Positions 17,589 through 26,098 of a DNA stretch of 63,540 nucleotides are shown here, one piece after another. The position numbers and the translations under genes are program-made. The notes below the pieces were generated by a model, which was not told the origin of the DNA, did no database searches, and worked only from the letters and a program-made list of their open reading frames with translations. The DNA is from Paraburkholderia ferrariae NBRC 106233 (GTDB taxonomy: Bacteria > Pseudomonadota > Gammaproteobacteria > Burkholderiales > Burkholderiaceae): the NCBI RefSeq assembly GCF_000685035.1, contig NZ_BAYB01000044.1, positions 1 to 63,540 on the forward strand, written 5' to 3'. Position 1 is the first letter of the stretch. Each line of letters opens with the position of its first letter.

Positions 17589-18237
17589 CTTCTGGATTTC
17601 CGAATTGCCGGGCGGGATACGCGATACGCTCATCATGGTCGGCGTGTCGGCAATCTTCGCACTCCTGATCGGCATTCCCATTGCGCTGCTGCTCGTCACC
17701 ACGGCGCGCGGCGGGATTTTCGAGCGCCCCGCGGTCAACACCACGGTAGGCGCGGCAGTCAACGCGTTTCGTTCGACGCCCTTCATCATCTTGCTCGTCG
17801 CGCTGCTGCCGCTCACGCGGCTGCTCGTGGGGACGACCATCGGCGTCTGGGCGGCCATCGTGCCGCTCTCCATCGCGGCGATCCCGTTCTTCGCGCGCGT
17901 GGCCGAAGTGAGCCTGCGTGAAGTGGATCGCGGTCTCATCGAAGCCGCGCAGGCCATGGGCGCGCAGCGCCGCCATATCGTCTGGCACGTGCTCCTGCCC
18001 GAAGCGCTGCCGGGCATGGTGGGCGGCTTCACGATCACGGTGGTGGCGATGATCGGCTCTTCGGCGATGGCGGGTGCCGTCGGCGCGGGCGGCCTGGGCG
18101 ATCTCGCGATACGCTACGGCTACCAGCGTTTCGATACGACGGTGATGGTCACGGTGATCGTGCTGTTGATTGCCATCGTCGCCGCCGTGCAGTTCACAGG
18201 CGACCTGGTGGTGCGGCGGCTCTTGCGGCGCACCTGA
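17581..18237 (+). CDS. metI: Methionine-type ABC transporter permease MetI
   Basis: A 218-residue inner-membrane permease with five hydrophobic helices. The EAA loop, 'EAAQAMGAQRRHIVWHVLLPEALPG' in part, contacts MetN. The start codon overlaps the metN end, so the two are translationally coupled. Confidence 0.92.
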   Translation: MSDFWISELPGGIRDTLIMVGVSAIFALLIGIPIALLLVTTARGGIFERPAVNTTVGAAVNAFRSTPFIILLVALLPLTRLLVGTTIGVWAAIVPLSIAAIPFFARVAEVSLREVDRGLIEAAQAMGAQRRHIVWHVLLPEALPGMVGGFTITVVAMIGSSAMAGAVGAGGLGDLAIRYGYQRFDTTVMVTVIVLLIAIVAAVQFTGDLVVRRLLRRT

Positions 18238-18285
18238 GCGCCCGGCCTGCGCGCCGCTTTAAGCCACTCATTCGGGAAGACAGGC

Positions 18286-19431
18286 ATGAACGATACACTC
18301 GCGCCGCTGGTTGCGGCCTTGCGTGCGAGCGCTGCGCAACGCGATCTCGCGGGGGGCCATGCAGCGGACGAAAAGCGGCTGATTGCCGAAGCGGGCCTGC
18401 TGACGATAGCCGTGCCGCGCGAATTCGGCGGCCACGGCGCAACATGGCACACGGTGTACGAGACGATCCGCACGCTTGCGCGCGTGGATAGCGCGCTTGC
18501 GCATCTGCTCGGCTTCCAGTGCCTTCAGGTGGCGAGCGTCGATCTGTGGGGCAGCGCATCGCAACGTACGAGCTGGTTGCGCGGCACGGTGGAGAACCGC
18601 TGGTGGTGGGGCAATGCTGTCAATCCGCTCGATACGCGGCTCGTTGCGCAGCCCGCCTCGGAAAACGGCTGGCGCCTGCATGGCAAGAAGGGTTTCTGTT
18701 CCGGCACGCTCGGCTCGCAGATGATGACCGTGAGCGCCCACGATCCCGTGAGCGGTCTGCCCGTATTTGCGGTCGTGCCTACCACGCGCGCGGGCATTGT
18801 CGTACACGACGACTGGGACCCCATCGGCCAGCGCCAGACCGATAGCGGTACGGTGTCGTTCGAGGGCGTGGAAGTGCGCGCGGCCGAGGTGCTGCACCGT
18901 CCCGAGACGCCGCGCGCCACGCTGCGCACGCTTGTTTCGCAACTGGTGCTGACCAACCTCTTCGTCGGCATTGCGCAGGGCGCGCTCGAAGAGGCGCGCG
19001 AATATGTGCTGAAAAACGGGCGCCCGTGGGTCAATTCGGGCGTGGCGCAGGCGAGCGACGACCCCTACCTCCAGCAGCGCTTCGGCGAACTGCGCATCCA
19101 GTCGCTTTCGGCCGAAGTGCTGGCCGACCGTGCGGCTGCGCTGCTCGATGCGGCCTGGCAGCAGGGCGACGCGCTCGAAGCGGCCACGCGCGCCGAGCTT
19201 TCGCTCGCGATTTCGGAAGCGAAGATCGTTGCGCACCGCGCGTCGCTTTACGCCGGCGAGCAGCTTTTCGACGCCTGCGGCGCGCGCTCCACCGCGGCGG
19301 CGCTCGCGCTCGACCGCTTCTGGCGCAACGCGCGCGTGCACACGCTGCACGACCCGCTCGACTATCGCGTGCGCGACGTGGGCCGCCACGCACTCACGCG
19401 CGAACTCCCGGCGCCGAGCCTGTACACGTGA
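18286..19431 (+). CDS. Acyl-CoA dehydrogenase-like flavin monooxygenase (SfnB/DszC type)
   Basis: A 381-residue protein with the acyl-CoA dehydrogenase fold: N-terminal helical domain, middle beta domain ('GKKGFCSGTLGSQMMTVSA'), and C-terminal helical bundle ending 'HTLHDPLDYRVRDVGRHALT'. That C-terminal H...DP...R pattern is typical of FMNH2-dependent monooxygenases and of SfnB-like proteins. It is 48 nt behind metI in the same orientation. This association suggests desulfurisation or oxidation of an organosulfur compound imported by the ABC system. The exact substrate is unknown. Confidence 0.75.
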   Translation: MNDTLAPLVAALRASAAQRDLAGGHAADEKRLIAEAGLLTIAVPREFGGHGATWHTVYETIRTLARVDSALAHLLGFQCLQVASVDLWGSASQRTSWLRGTVENRWWWGNAVNPLDTRLVAQPASENGWRLHGKKGFCSGTLGSQMMTVSAHDPVSGLPVFAVVPTTRAGIVVHDDWDPIGQRQTDSGTVSFEGVEVRAAEVLHRPETPRATLRTLVSQLVLTNLFVGIAQGALEEAREYVLKNGRPWVNSGVAQASDDPYLQQRFGELRIQSLSAEVLADRAAALLDAAWQQGDALEAATRAELSLAISEAKIVAHRASLYAGEQLFDACGARSTAAALALDRFWRNARVHTLHDPLDYRVRDVGRHALTRELPAPSLYT

Positions 19432-19446
19432 GGGAGCGGTCGGCTC

Positions 19447-19584
19447 ATGCGCATGACCGACGATCCCGCGCTGCTGGGCGCGTTCGCAAACCGGCTGTCC
19501 ACGCGCATCCTCGCACGGGTGCTGTTCGTGATGATGACGGCAGCGAACCTGCGGCTCGTGCGGCAGACGTTCAGCGGCAACTAA
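19447..19584 (+). CDS. Possible 45-residue peptide after the SfnB-like gene
   Basis: A short frame, preceded by GGGAG, encodes a hydrophobic, basic peptide (middle segment 'ILARVLFVMMTAANLRLV'). It may be a real small protein or the remnant of a truncated transporter. No family is recognised. Confidence 0.25.
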   Translation: MRMTDDPALLGAFANRLSTRILARVLFVMMTAANLRLVRQTFSGN

Positions 19585-19721
19585 AAAGGGAATCGAAGCA
19601 GGGGGGAAGACGATGGCGAAGGCGGAAAAGGAAAGGCGCTTCGCCGTCCGGCGAGGTGGGTACGCCGGACGGCATCGCGTCTTGGTCTCGCGTCCGGGTG
19701 GGCCCGGATCTGCTCTCCTCG

Positions 19722-20324
19722 CTAGGCAGCCTCGGCGATGCCGTCCGGCGTAACAACTTCCGGAAGGTCGCTCTCGGTCTGCGTGGCGCCCCGTCGCGCC
19801 GCAGCCGCCTTTTTCGTCTTGCCGGCACGCGAAGGCGGCTGGCATGCGCCACACACGACGTTGTGCTGCAGGTCGTGGCGGTGCGCGACGAATTTGCCGC
19901 CGCAGCGGCAGCAAGGCGTCAACTGCAGAATATCGGCATCGAAAAACCGCACCAGGGTCCACGCACGCGTGAGGTCGAGCACGGGCTCGGTCTCGCTGTG
20001 GCGGCAGTGTTCCAGATACAGCCGGAACCCCTTGGTGAGCGCGTCGAGATGCGAGCAACGCGCTTCGTTCTTGAGGAACAGGTACGTGTTGTAGAAGAGC
20101 GAAGCATGAATGTTCGCCAGCCACGTCATGTACCAGTCCGCCGAGAACGGCAGCATACCTTTGGGCGGCGATACGCCGCGGATCTCGCGATACAGGCGGA
20201 TCATGCGGTCGCGCGAGAGCGAGAGCTCGCTTTCGAGCACCTGCATGCGCGCGCCCAGCTCGATCAGCGCGATCGCGCGGAATACTTCCTGGGCATCTTC
20301 GGTGAGGCTGCGCCGCGTGGTCAT
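19722..20324 (-). CDS. flhC: Flagellar master regulator subunit FlhC
   Basis: A 200-residue protein that forms the FlhD4C2 activator of early flagellar genes. The zinc-binding cysteines are in 'LTPCCRCGGKF' and 'VVCGAC'. The sequence 'GFRLYLEHCRHSETEPVLDLTRAW' (in part) is typical of the family. The C-terminal tail after the zinc site is Lys/Ala-rich. Start is ATG 20324, 10 nt after the flhD stop. Confidence 0.93.
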   Translation of the reverse strand: MTTRRSLTEDAQEVFRAIALIELGARMQVLESELSLSRDRMIRLYREIRGVSPPKGMLPFSADWYMTWLANIHASLFYNTYLFLKNEARCSHLDALTKGFRLYLEHCRHSETEPVLDLTRAWTLVRFFDADILQLTPCCRCGGKFVAHRHDLQHNVVCGACQPPSRAGKTKKAAAARRGATQTESDLPEVVTPDGIAEAA

Positions 20325-20334
20325 GACGTCGTCC

Positions 20335-20655
20335 TCAGGCAAATTGCCCGGCGGGTTGTCCTGCAAGCAGGATGGCCGCGTGAGTAGCCGCCACGTCCGC
20401 ATGCCGGGTCGTCTGCGTCAGGGCGGACAACATGGCATGGTCGTCGAAGCGGAAAAAACAAAGTAGCTGGTCGGAAGCGGCCAGCCTGACAATCTGCGCG
20501 AGCGACAGACCGCCAAGCAAATCGGCCAGTTCCGACGACAGGCCCAGCCGGAACATGCCGACGGGCTTATCCTCGCGCAACATGCGTTGCGCAAGCATCA
20601 GGTACGACAAATTAATCTCGCGGATAGAATCCAGCGTCTCGCTGCTACGGTCCAT
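20335..20655 (-). CDS. flhD: Flagellar master regulator subunit FlhD
   Basis: A 106-residue FlhD. The conserved core reads 'EINLSYLMLAQRMLREDK' and is followed by 'FRLGLS'. It is the first gene of the flhDC operon. The usual motility genes (motAB, cheA) do not follow: the next gene downstream of flhC is the unrelated SfnB region on the other strand. Confidence 0.93.
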   Translation of the reverse strand: MDRSSETLDSIREINLSYLMLAQRMLREDKPVGMFRLGLSSELADLLGGLSLAQIVRLAASDQLLCFFRFDDHAMLSALTQTTRHADVAATHAAILLAGQPAGQFA

Positions 20656-21195
20656 TTCTCTCTTTTCCGAAGCCCCGAATTATTAACCCCCCGGCGTTTC
20701 TCGCCGTTGTACTTTGTCTGGTCCATGTGCCGGCCCTCGCTCATGTCCTTCCCGGCGGGGCCTGACTATTTGATACAAGGTGTTACAACTCGTAACACCT
20801 TGAGCCGAATTGTATGAGGGCTTATCTCGGAAATCAATCCCTGTCACAAAAAAATAATCAGGGGATGTATCACAATTTCGGCAATTTTTTCTGCCATTTG
20901 CGCTGCGTCAAAAAACAATGGGCTGCGAGGCCCTGTTTGGCGGGCTCCGGGCACGAAAGCACGTGGAATAGGGGTTTCTGCGGGGAGTTGATGTATGCGC
21001 AACGAGTTGTGCGACTGCAGGCCCGGTGATGGGATATCAATAAACGTTTTGAAAGGATTTAACCGGGCAGGTAAAAAATACGGAATGCAGGATTAATAAG
21101 TCTGAGGATATAGATGTAACGGGTGGTCCGACCCTCTGCTACAAATTCCCTACAGAGCAATTCGGGGGCAGCCGGGAGGGCGGCACCGGGGCGGC
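20656..21195 (-). promoter_or_regulatory. Long AT-rich upstream region of flhDC
   Basis: 540 nt without a convincing gene, unusually AT-rich for this window. It is likely the control region of the flagellar master operon. It holds the palindrome described separately. I could not fix a promoter. Confidence 0.5.
20776..20802. promoter_or_regulatory. Perfect 11-bp palindrome upstream of flhD
   Basis: CAAGGTGTTAC-AACTC-GTAACACCTTG, about 120 nt before the flhD start. There is no adjacent T tract on either strand, so an operator is more likely than a terminator. Confidence 0.55.
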
Positions 21196-21966
21196 TCAGG
21201 CGGCGTCGTGCAGGATTACGCCCAGTGTGTGACGTTTGCCCTCGCGAACCCGGCTGACGCCATGGCGCAACACCGCCCGGGCCGCGCCGCGTGCGCCCTG
21301 CAGCGGCCGGTGATGCACGGCGAACAGCACGGCGTCGCCCTTGCCGAGCGGCACCACCTCCGCGCGCGACTGCCGGCGCGCCCGTTGCTCGGTCAGCACG
21401 AATTCGCCGCCCGTGAAGTCGAGGCCCGGCGCACTCAGCAGGATGGCCGCCTGAACCGGAAACACGTGTTCGCCGTAGAGGTCCTGGTGCAGGCAGTTGT
21501 AATCGCCGGGGCCGTATCGTAACAGGAGCGGGGTCGGACGTCGCTGGTCGGCAGCGTGGCAGCGCGCGATGAAGTCCGCGTGGGCGGGCGGAAAGCGGGT
21601 ATTCGAGCCGAGCCAGTCCGCCCAGCGGTTGGCGAGGCCGACCAGCCGCCCGTACAGCAGGCTGCGCAAGCGGGCCACCGTTTCGGGCAGCGGGTAGGCG
21701 AAATACTGGTACTCGCCCTGGCCGAAGCCGTGGCGCGCCATCACGATCCGGCTGCGGAACGGGGCCTCGCGGTCGTACAGCGCTGCGAGGGCGTCGCATT
21801 GTGCGTCGTCGAGGAGATGGGGGATCAGCGCGTAGCCGCGTGCCGTGAGGTCGTCTTCGATGTCGGCCCAGGGGGCGGCGTCGAGGCGGTCGGCGAGGGT
21901 GGGGTTTTGTAGCGGGCTTTCTGTCGGGTTTTGTAGCGGACGTGAGCGCCCGGCGGCGAAAGACAT
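21196..21966 (-). CDS. 2-oxoglutarate/Fe(II)-dependent dioxygenase
   Basis: A 256-residue double-stranded beta-helix oxygenase. The iron motif HxD is in 'CLHQDLYGEHVFPVQ', and the distal His in 'LRHGVSRVREGKRHTLG' is followed by the Arg that binds 2-oxoglutarate. Beginning 'LADRLDAAPWADIEDDLTARGYALI', it matches bacterial prolyl-4-hydroxylase-like proteins. The substrate is unknown. Near the N-terminus, 'PLQNPT' occurs twice because of a short DNA duplication. Confidence 0.82.
   Translation of the reverse strand: MSFAAGRSRPLQNPTESPLQNPTLADRLDAAPWADIEDDLTARGYALIPHLLDDAQCDALAALYDREAPFRSRIVMARHGFGQGEYQYFAYPLPETVARLRSLLYGRLVGLANRWADWLGSNTRFPPAHADFIARCHAADQRRPTPLLLRYGPGDYNCLHQDLYGEHVFPVQAAILLSAPGLDFTGGEFVLTEQRARRQSRAEVVPLGKGDAVLFAVHHRPLQGARGAARAVLRHGVSRVREGKRHTLGVILHDAA
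21902..21939. repeat. Short direct repeat inside the oxygenase N-terminus
   Basis: GGGTTTTGTAGCGG occurs at 21902-21915 and 21926-21939, a 24-nt in-frame period that duplicates 'PLQNPT' in the protein. Confidence 0.7.
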
Positions 21967-22122
21967 GATGGTTCCGGAAGTGCATGGCTAAGGCGCCCAG
22001 TTTCGCGCCTGCGCAGCACGCGCGCACTCCGCACCTTGCGCTGCAATCCAGTAGGCCGGTTTCGCCGCGTTCGGTCGCGGTCAGTCGCATCAGACCAGCG
22101 TCAGACCGGATTCGGGCGAGGC

Positions 22123-22980
22123 TCAACCGTCCCGGTTGCCCGCAGCCGTCCGCAAGGCCGCCGCAGTGGCCTCGTCGGCAGGAAAGAACGCCTCGATGGC
22201 GAGCTCCGAAAGCGTGATGTCGACCGGGGTGCCAAACACGGTCGTGGTGCTGTAGAAGGACAAGTCGCCCAGCGTCGTGCGCAGGCGCAGCGGCACGGCG
22301 ATGTGGTGCTGGATCGTCTCGGTGACGGGCGGCTCGGCGGGCGTGCCCGGCGGCGCCGGATAAGCCGCCAGTTCCTCGTGCAGCGCCGCGAGCGTGGGGT
22401 CCCCGCTCGCGTCGATCTGGCGTTGCAGCCGCGCGAGCAGGTGAGTGCGCCAGGCGTGCCAGTTGAGAATGCGCGGCGCGACGCCCTCGGGGTGAAGCGA
22501 GAGCCGCAGCGCGTTCACGGGCGCGGCGAGCAGCGCGGGCGAGGCATCGCCGACGAGCGGCGCGAGCGCGCCGTTGCTTGCCACTATGTTCCAGTGCCGG
22601 TCCACGGCGAGGGCCGGATAGGGCTCGTGGCCGCGCAGCACCAGATCGACGGCTTCGCGGGCCGCCGCGAGTTGCGGATCGTCGAGCGCGCGCTCGCGGT
22701 AGAGCGGCGCATAGCCCGCCGCCATCAGGAGCGCATTGCGCTCGCGCAATGGCACGTCCAGTTGCTCGGCCAGATGCATGACCATCTCGCGGCTGGGCTG
22801 TGCGCGGCCGGATTCGACGAAGCTCAGATGCCGGGCCGAAATGCCTGCCTCGACAGCGAGCAGCAACTGGCTCATGCGGCGGCGCTGGCGCCAGTCGCGC
22901 AGCAGATCGCCGACGCTGCGGCGGGCGGAGGCGGCGAGCGCGGAAGACGGCGCCGCGGCGAGGGGAGCGAGCGTGTTCAT
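22123..22980 (-). CDS. XRE-family regulator with MmyB-like ligand domain
   Basis: A 285-residue regulator. The N-terminal HTH is at about residues 22-80 ('LRDWRQRRRMSQLLLAVEAG', 'SARHLSFVESGRAQPSREMV'). A PAS-like MmyB domain follows ('ALAVDRHWNIVASNGA') and runs to the C-terminus. Relatives may sense fatty acids or other small hydrophobic ligands. The start 22980 is chosen over an upstream in-frame ATG because the family begins here. The target is unknown. Confidence 0.85.
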   Translation of the reverse strand: MNTLAPLAAAPSSALAASARRSVGDLLRDWRQRRRMSQLLLAVEAGISARHLSFVESGRAQPSREMVMHLAEQLDVPLRERNALLMAAGYAPLYRERALDDPQLAAAREAVDLVLRGHEPYPALAVDRHWNIVASNGALAPLVGDASPALLAAPVNALRLSLHPEGVAPRILNWHAWRTHLLARLQRQIDASGDPTLAALHEELAAYPAPPGTPAEPPVTETIQHHIAVPLRLRTTLGDLSFYSTTTVFGTPVDITLSELAIEAFFPADEATAAALRTAAGNRDG

Positions 22981-23177
22981 GCCGCTGATTCTAGCGAAGC
23001 GGGTAGGCGCCGCAATTACCTCGGGGGTAAGATGCGGGAAATGTGGCGAGGCGCGCTTTTCTGTCCGCTTGCTGGCACGTTTCCTGGCCGGCTTGGCCGA
23101 GAAGGCCAGGAGGGGAGCGCGCAAATCGCCTAAAATGAAATTCTCACCGTATGGCGGCGTGGCGAGGGGAGATTGCC

Positions 23178-23339
23178 ATGAGGGAAACCGTAGCTGCTTA
23201 TCTTCTGGGTCCGGCTGTCATGCTGCTGGTGTGTGCCGCAACGTGGGTCCTGTCGCACCGCTACGGGGCCGCACTGGAAGAGCGTCTTACGCGCTGGTTG
23301 GACGCCCACCGCGGTCACGGCATGCGCCACAAGCATTGA
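23178..23339 (+). CDS. Small single-pass membrane protein, 53 residues
   Basis: GAGGGGAGATTGCC precedes the ATG. The product has one transmembrane segment (about residues 5-25) and a basic, His-rich tail. It lies divergent from the XRE regulator, so the regulator may control it. Function unknown. Confidence 0.55.
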   Translation: MRETVAAYLLGPAVMLLVCAATWVLSHRYGAALEERLTRWLDAHRGHGMRHKH

Positions 23340-23658
23340 GCGTGCCAGTTGCGCGCCTTGCGCCCGGCGCGATGGACCGCGAAGGGGTCCTCCCGCGATC
23401 GTCCGCCTCGCGCAGCGATTCAGGTTGCAACCGTGGAAGCGGAGTCGATGCTTCCGCCGCTCACTTATCAGACGCGAGGCAGTGCGCCAATTACCAGGGA
23501 ATCCGAATCAATTGCCGTGGTCGCAGACCCCGGTGCCCTCCTGCCGCGCACATGCCTGATCCCTCGTTGTTCCACCCGAATGATGCGAGCCGGAGCGAAG
23601 CAGCGGGAACTGTGCGCCCATGCCGAGGTCATTCCGTAATCGCATGACGGAGCCCTCC
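23340..23658. other. Gene-free stretch before the DoxX gene
   Basis: No frame with coding character, no palindrome and no terminator found. It probably carries the DoxX promoter. Confidence 0.4.
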
Positions 23659-24090
23659 ATGACACGACCCGCCGATTCCCTCATCATCTTCATCGCGCGC
23701 CTCGCGCTTTCGATCCTGTTTCTGTGGGGCGGCGCCATGAAGCTGCTGGGGTATGCGGGCTTCATCGGCTATCTGCACGCGAGAGGCGTACCCTATGTGC
23801 AGATCGCCGCGCCGCTGGTGGTCGCCGTCGAGTTGCTGGGCGGCCTCGCCATCGTGCTTGGCGTGCGCACGCGCACGGTTGCACTGCTGCTCGCCGTGTA
23901 CGCTATCGCGACAGCAGTGCTCGGCCACGACTTCTGGAACATGACCGACGCGGTGTTGCAGCAGGACGCCGTCGTGCACTTCTGGAAGAACGTGGCGATT
24001 GCGGGCGGCTTTCTGCTGCTGAGCGTGACGGGCGCCGGTCGTGCCTCGGTGGACGGCATGCGCACGCCGCGCGGCGGACTGCGCGGCTGA
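23659..24090 (+). CDS. DoxX-family membrane protein
   Basis: A 143-residue protein with four hydrophobic helices and the family pattern 'RLALSILFLWGGAMKLLGY' ... 'ELLGGLAIVLGVRTR' ... 'HFWKNVAIAGGFLLL'. DoxX relatives are quinone-associated or redox-linked membrane proteins. The exact role is unknown. ATG 23659 has GGAG 6 nt upstream; an ATG at 23644 is an alternative. Confidence 0.8.
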   Translation: MTRPADSLIIFIARLALSILFLWGGAMKLLGYAGFIGYLHARGVPYVQIAAPLVVAVELLGGLAIVLGVRTRTVALLLAVYAIATAVLGHDFWNMTDAVLQQDAVVHFWKNVAIAGGFLLLSVTGAGRASVDGMRTPRGGLRG

Positions 24091-24148
24091 AGGCGTCCGT
24101 GCGGCGAAGGCGGTCTGGAACATCCCCCGGGCGAACAAGGAGCCGGTC

Positions 24149-24418
24149 TTGATACAGAACTTCGATTTCAACGTGGGCGGCAAGACCGCGCAATTCTGCG
24201 CGAGCCTGGCCGAGGACGGTTCGCGGCGCGTGCTGATCAGCTACGCGGATTCGGCGAAGACGCTCGTGATCCTCGACGCCTCCGGGCTCCTCGGCGCGCT
24301 CAAGGCCGAACTGGAAGAACCCGACCGCCTGATCGCTCACGCCATCCACAAGGCCGAAAGCGAGGGGCTGATCGAACGTGCCGTGACGACCGGCACGATA
24401 CAGGAGACGTCGCTCTAA
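24149..24418 (+). CDS. Small conserved-looking protein with TTG start
   Basis: A TTG at 24149 follows AAGGAG by 6 nt and gives an 89-residue acidic protein ('FDFNVGGKTAQFCASLAEDG', 'VLISYADSAKTLVILDASGL'). There is no ATG in a sensible position. It is 58 nt behind doxX and may be cotranscribed. Family not recognised. Confidence 0.55.
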   Translation: MIQNFDFNVGGKTAQFCASLAEDGSRRVLISYADSAKTLVILDASGLLGALKAELEEPDRLIAHAIHKAESEGLIERAVTTGTIQETSL

Positions 24419-24470
24419 CACCGGCGATCCCGTGCCACGGCACCAGGCCCCGGCCGGGCGCGGGCCGTCT

Positions 24471-25973
24471 TCAGCGCGAGGCTTTCGCCCGCGATGCTTC
24501 CAGATCCGGCGCGGCCAACGCCTGGGCCGGCGAATGCGCGGCCTCGGCTCTCACGAACCAGGCAAGCCCGGCCGCCGTCAGCAGCAGTGCCGCTGAGACG
24601 AGCGTTTCCGCGCGCAACCCCGCCACCACCTGAGCGGCTACGCCCGTGCCCGTGAGGGCGCCGAACGCCGCCACGCCCACTGCGCCGCCCGCCTGCCGTG
24701 CCGTATTCAGCAGCGCGGAGGCCGTGCCGGCCCGGGCGGGCTCGACGCTCGCCAGCACGGCTGTCGTCATGGCCGGCACCGCCAGCCCCATGCCAGAAGG
24801 AATCAGCAGGCACGCCACCAGCAGGCCGGCAAGCGGCGTGGTGGCATCCACGAAACTCAGCAGCGCGTAGCCGCTGCCCGCAATGAGCGCGCCGACGATC
24901 ATGGGCGGCCGTGTGCCGAAGCGCGAGACGGCATGGCCGCTCGCAATATTGGAAAGCAGGAACCCGCCCGTGAGCGGCACGAACGCGAGCCCGGCCTGCA
25001 ACGGCGATTCGCCGCGCGCATGCTGCAGATAGAGCGCGAGCACGAAGACGGTGCCGTAGTAGGTGAGGTTCACGCATACGCCGAACAGCACCGCCGCGCT
25101 GAACGTGCGGTTGTGCAGCATGGAAAGCGGCAGCATGGGATCGGCCGCGCGGGCTTCCAGAAAGAGGAACGCGCAGGCGGCCACGAAGGCCAGCACGAAG
25201 CCGCCTGCCACGGCCGGATGGGCGAAGCCGAGCGGCCGCCATTCGATTACCGCGCCCGTGAACGCCGTGAGCGCCACGACGGCGAGCAACTGGCCGCGAA
25301 TGTCGAGGCTGCGCACAGGGGCGCGTTGCGAGCCGCTGGCATTGGCCGCGCCGGCGGCTTGCCTCGTGCGCTGCGGCGCAGGAATCCAGGCGAGTGTGGC
25401 CGCGAGCCCCGCCGCGCAAAGCGGCAGGTTGACGAGAAAGATGCTGCGCCAGCCGAACGCCGCGATCAGCAGCCCGCCCGCCACCGGCCCCGCCGCGATC
25501 GAAATGGCGCCCGCCGCTGTCCAGAAGCCCACGGCCCGCGCGCGCAATGTGCGGTCGTGGCGGCAGGCCTCGTTCAGGAGCGCAAGCGAGTTGGGCAGCA
25601 TCATGGCGGCGCCCGCGCCTTGTACCGCGCGGGCGGCGATCAGCAGGGCCGGCTCGGCGGCGAGCCCGCACGCGAGCGAGGCCAGTGCGAACACGACGAG
25701 CCCCACCGCATACATGCGCCGGGCGCCGTAGCGGTCGCCGAGCACGCCGCCCGAGAGCATGAGCACTGCGAAGGCGAGCGTATAGGCATCGACGATCCAC
25801 TGCAGGCGGGCGACGCTCGCATGGAGGTCGGTCGCGAGCCGCGCGAGCGCGATATTGACGATGGTCACGTCGAGTTGCGTGACGACGAAGCCCACGCTGA
25901 CGGTCGCGACGATACGGGCGAGCGCGGGCGTGAAGCGGGCGAGGGGGAGGTGATTGGGTTTCATGCGTCCCAT
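24471..25973 (-). CDS. MFS drug/proton antiporter, DHA2 (14-TM) type
   Basis: A 500-residue transporter with about 14 hydrophobic helices. Motif A-like 'GGVLGDRYGARRMYAVG' and motif C-like 'AAGAISIAAGPVAGGLL' are present. 'VTQLDVTIVNIALARLATDL' is the EmrB/QacA-branch motif D1. The substrate cannot be told from sequence. Stop is 52 nt from the convergent gene. An alternative start is ATG 25964. Confidence 0.88.
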   Translation of the reverse strand: MGRMKPNHLPLARFTPALARIVATVSVGFVVTQLDVTIVNIALARLATDLHASVARLQWIVDAYTLAFAVLMLSGGVLGDRYGARRMYAVGLVVFALASLACGLAAEPALLIAARAVQGAGAAMMLPNSLALLNEACRHDRTLRARAVGFWTAAGAISIAAGPVAGGLLIAAFGWRSIFLVNLPLCAAGLAATLAWIPAPQRTRQAAGAANASGSQRAPVRSLDIRGQLLAVVALTAFTGAVIEWRPLGFAHPAVAGGFVLAFVAACAFLFLEARAADPMLPLSMLHNRTFSAAVLFGVCVNLTYYGTVFVLALYLQHARGESPLQAGLAFVPLTGGFLLSNIASGHAVSRFGTRPPMIVGALIAGSGYALLSFVDATTPLAGLLVACLLIPSGMGLAVPAMTTAVLASVEPARAGTASALLNTARQAGGAVGVAAFGALTGTGVAAQVVAGLRAETLVSAALLLTAAGLAWFVRAEAAHSPAQALAAPDLEASRAKASR

Positions 25974-26098
25974 CTTAGGACGCCGGCCGGCTGCGACGTT
26001 TCAGCGTGTCCTGAACTGTCGCGGCCGGCCCTGGGGTGGTCCAGGTTGGCCCGGATTAGCCCGGGTTGGCCTGAACTGGCCCGCCGTGGCGTGAGCGC

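Noticed and set aside
15282..18038. 918-residue reverse-strand ORF
   Set aside because: Antisense to metQ-metN-metI, all of which have clear motifs.
25974..26098. Tandem TTGGCCYGRR-like units between the two MFS genes
   Set aside because: Too degenerate and short to call a repeat array; no functional interpretation.
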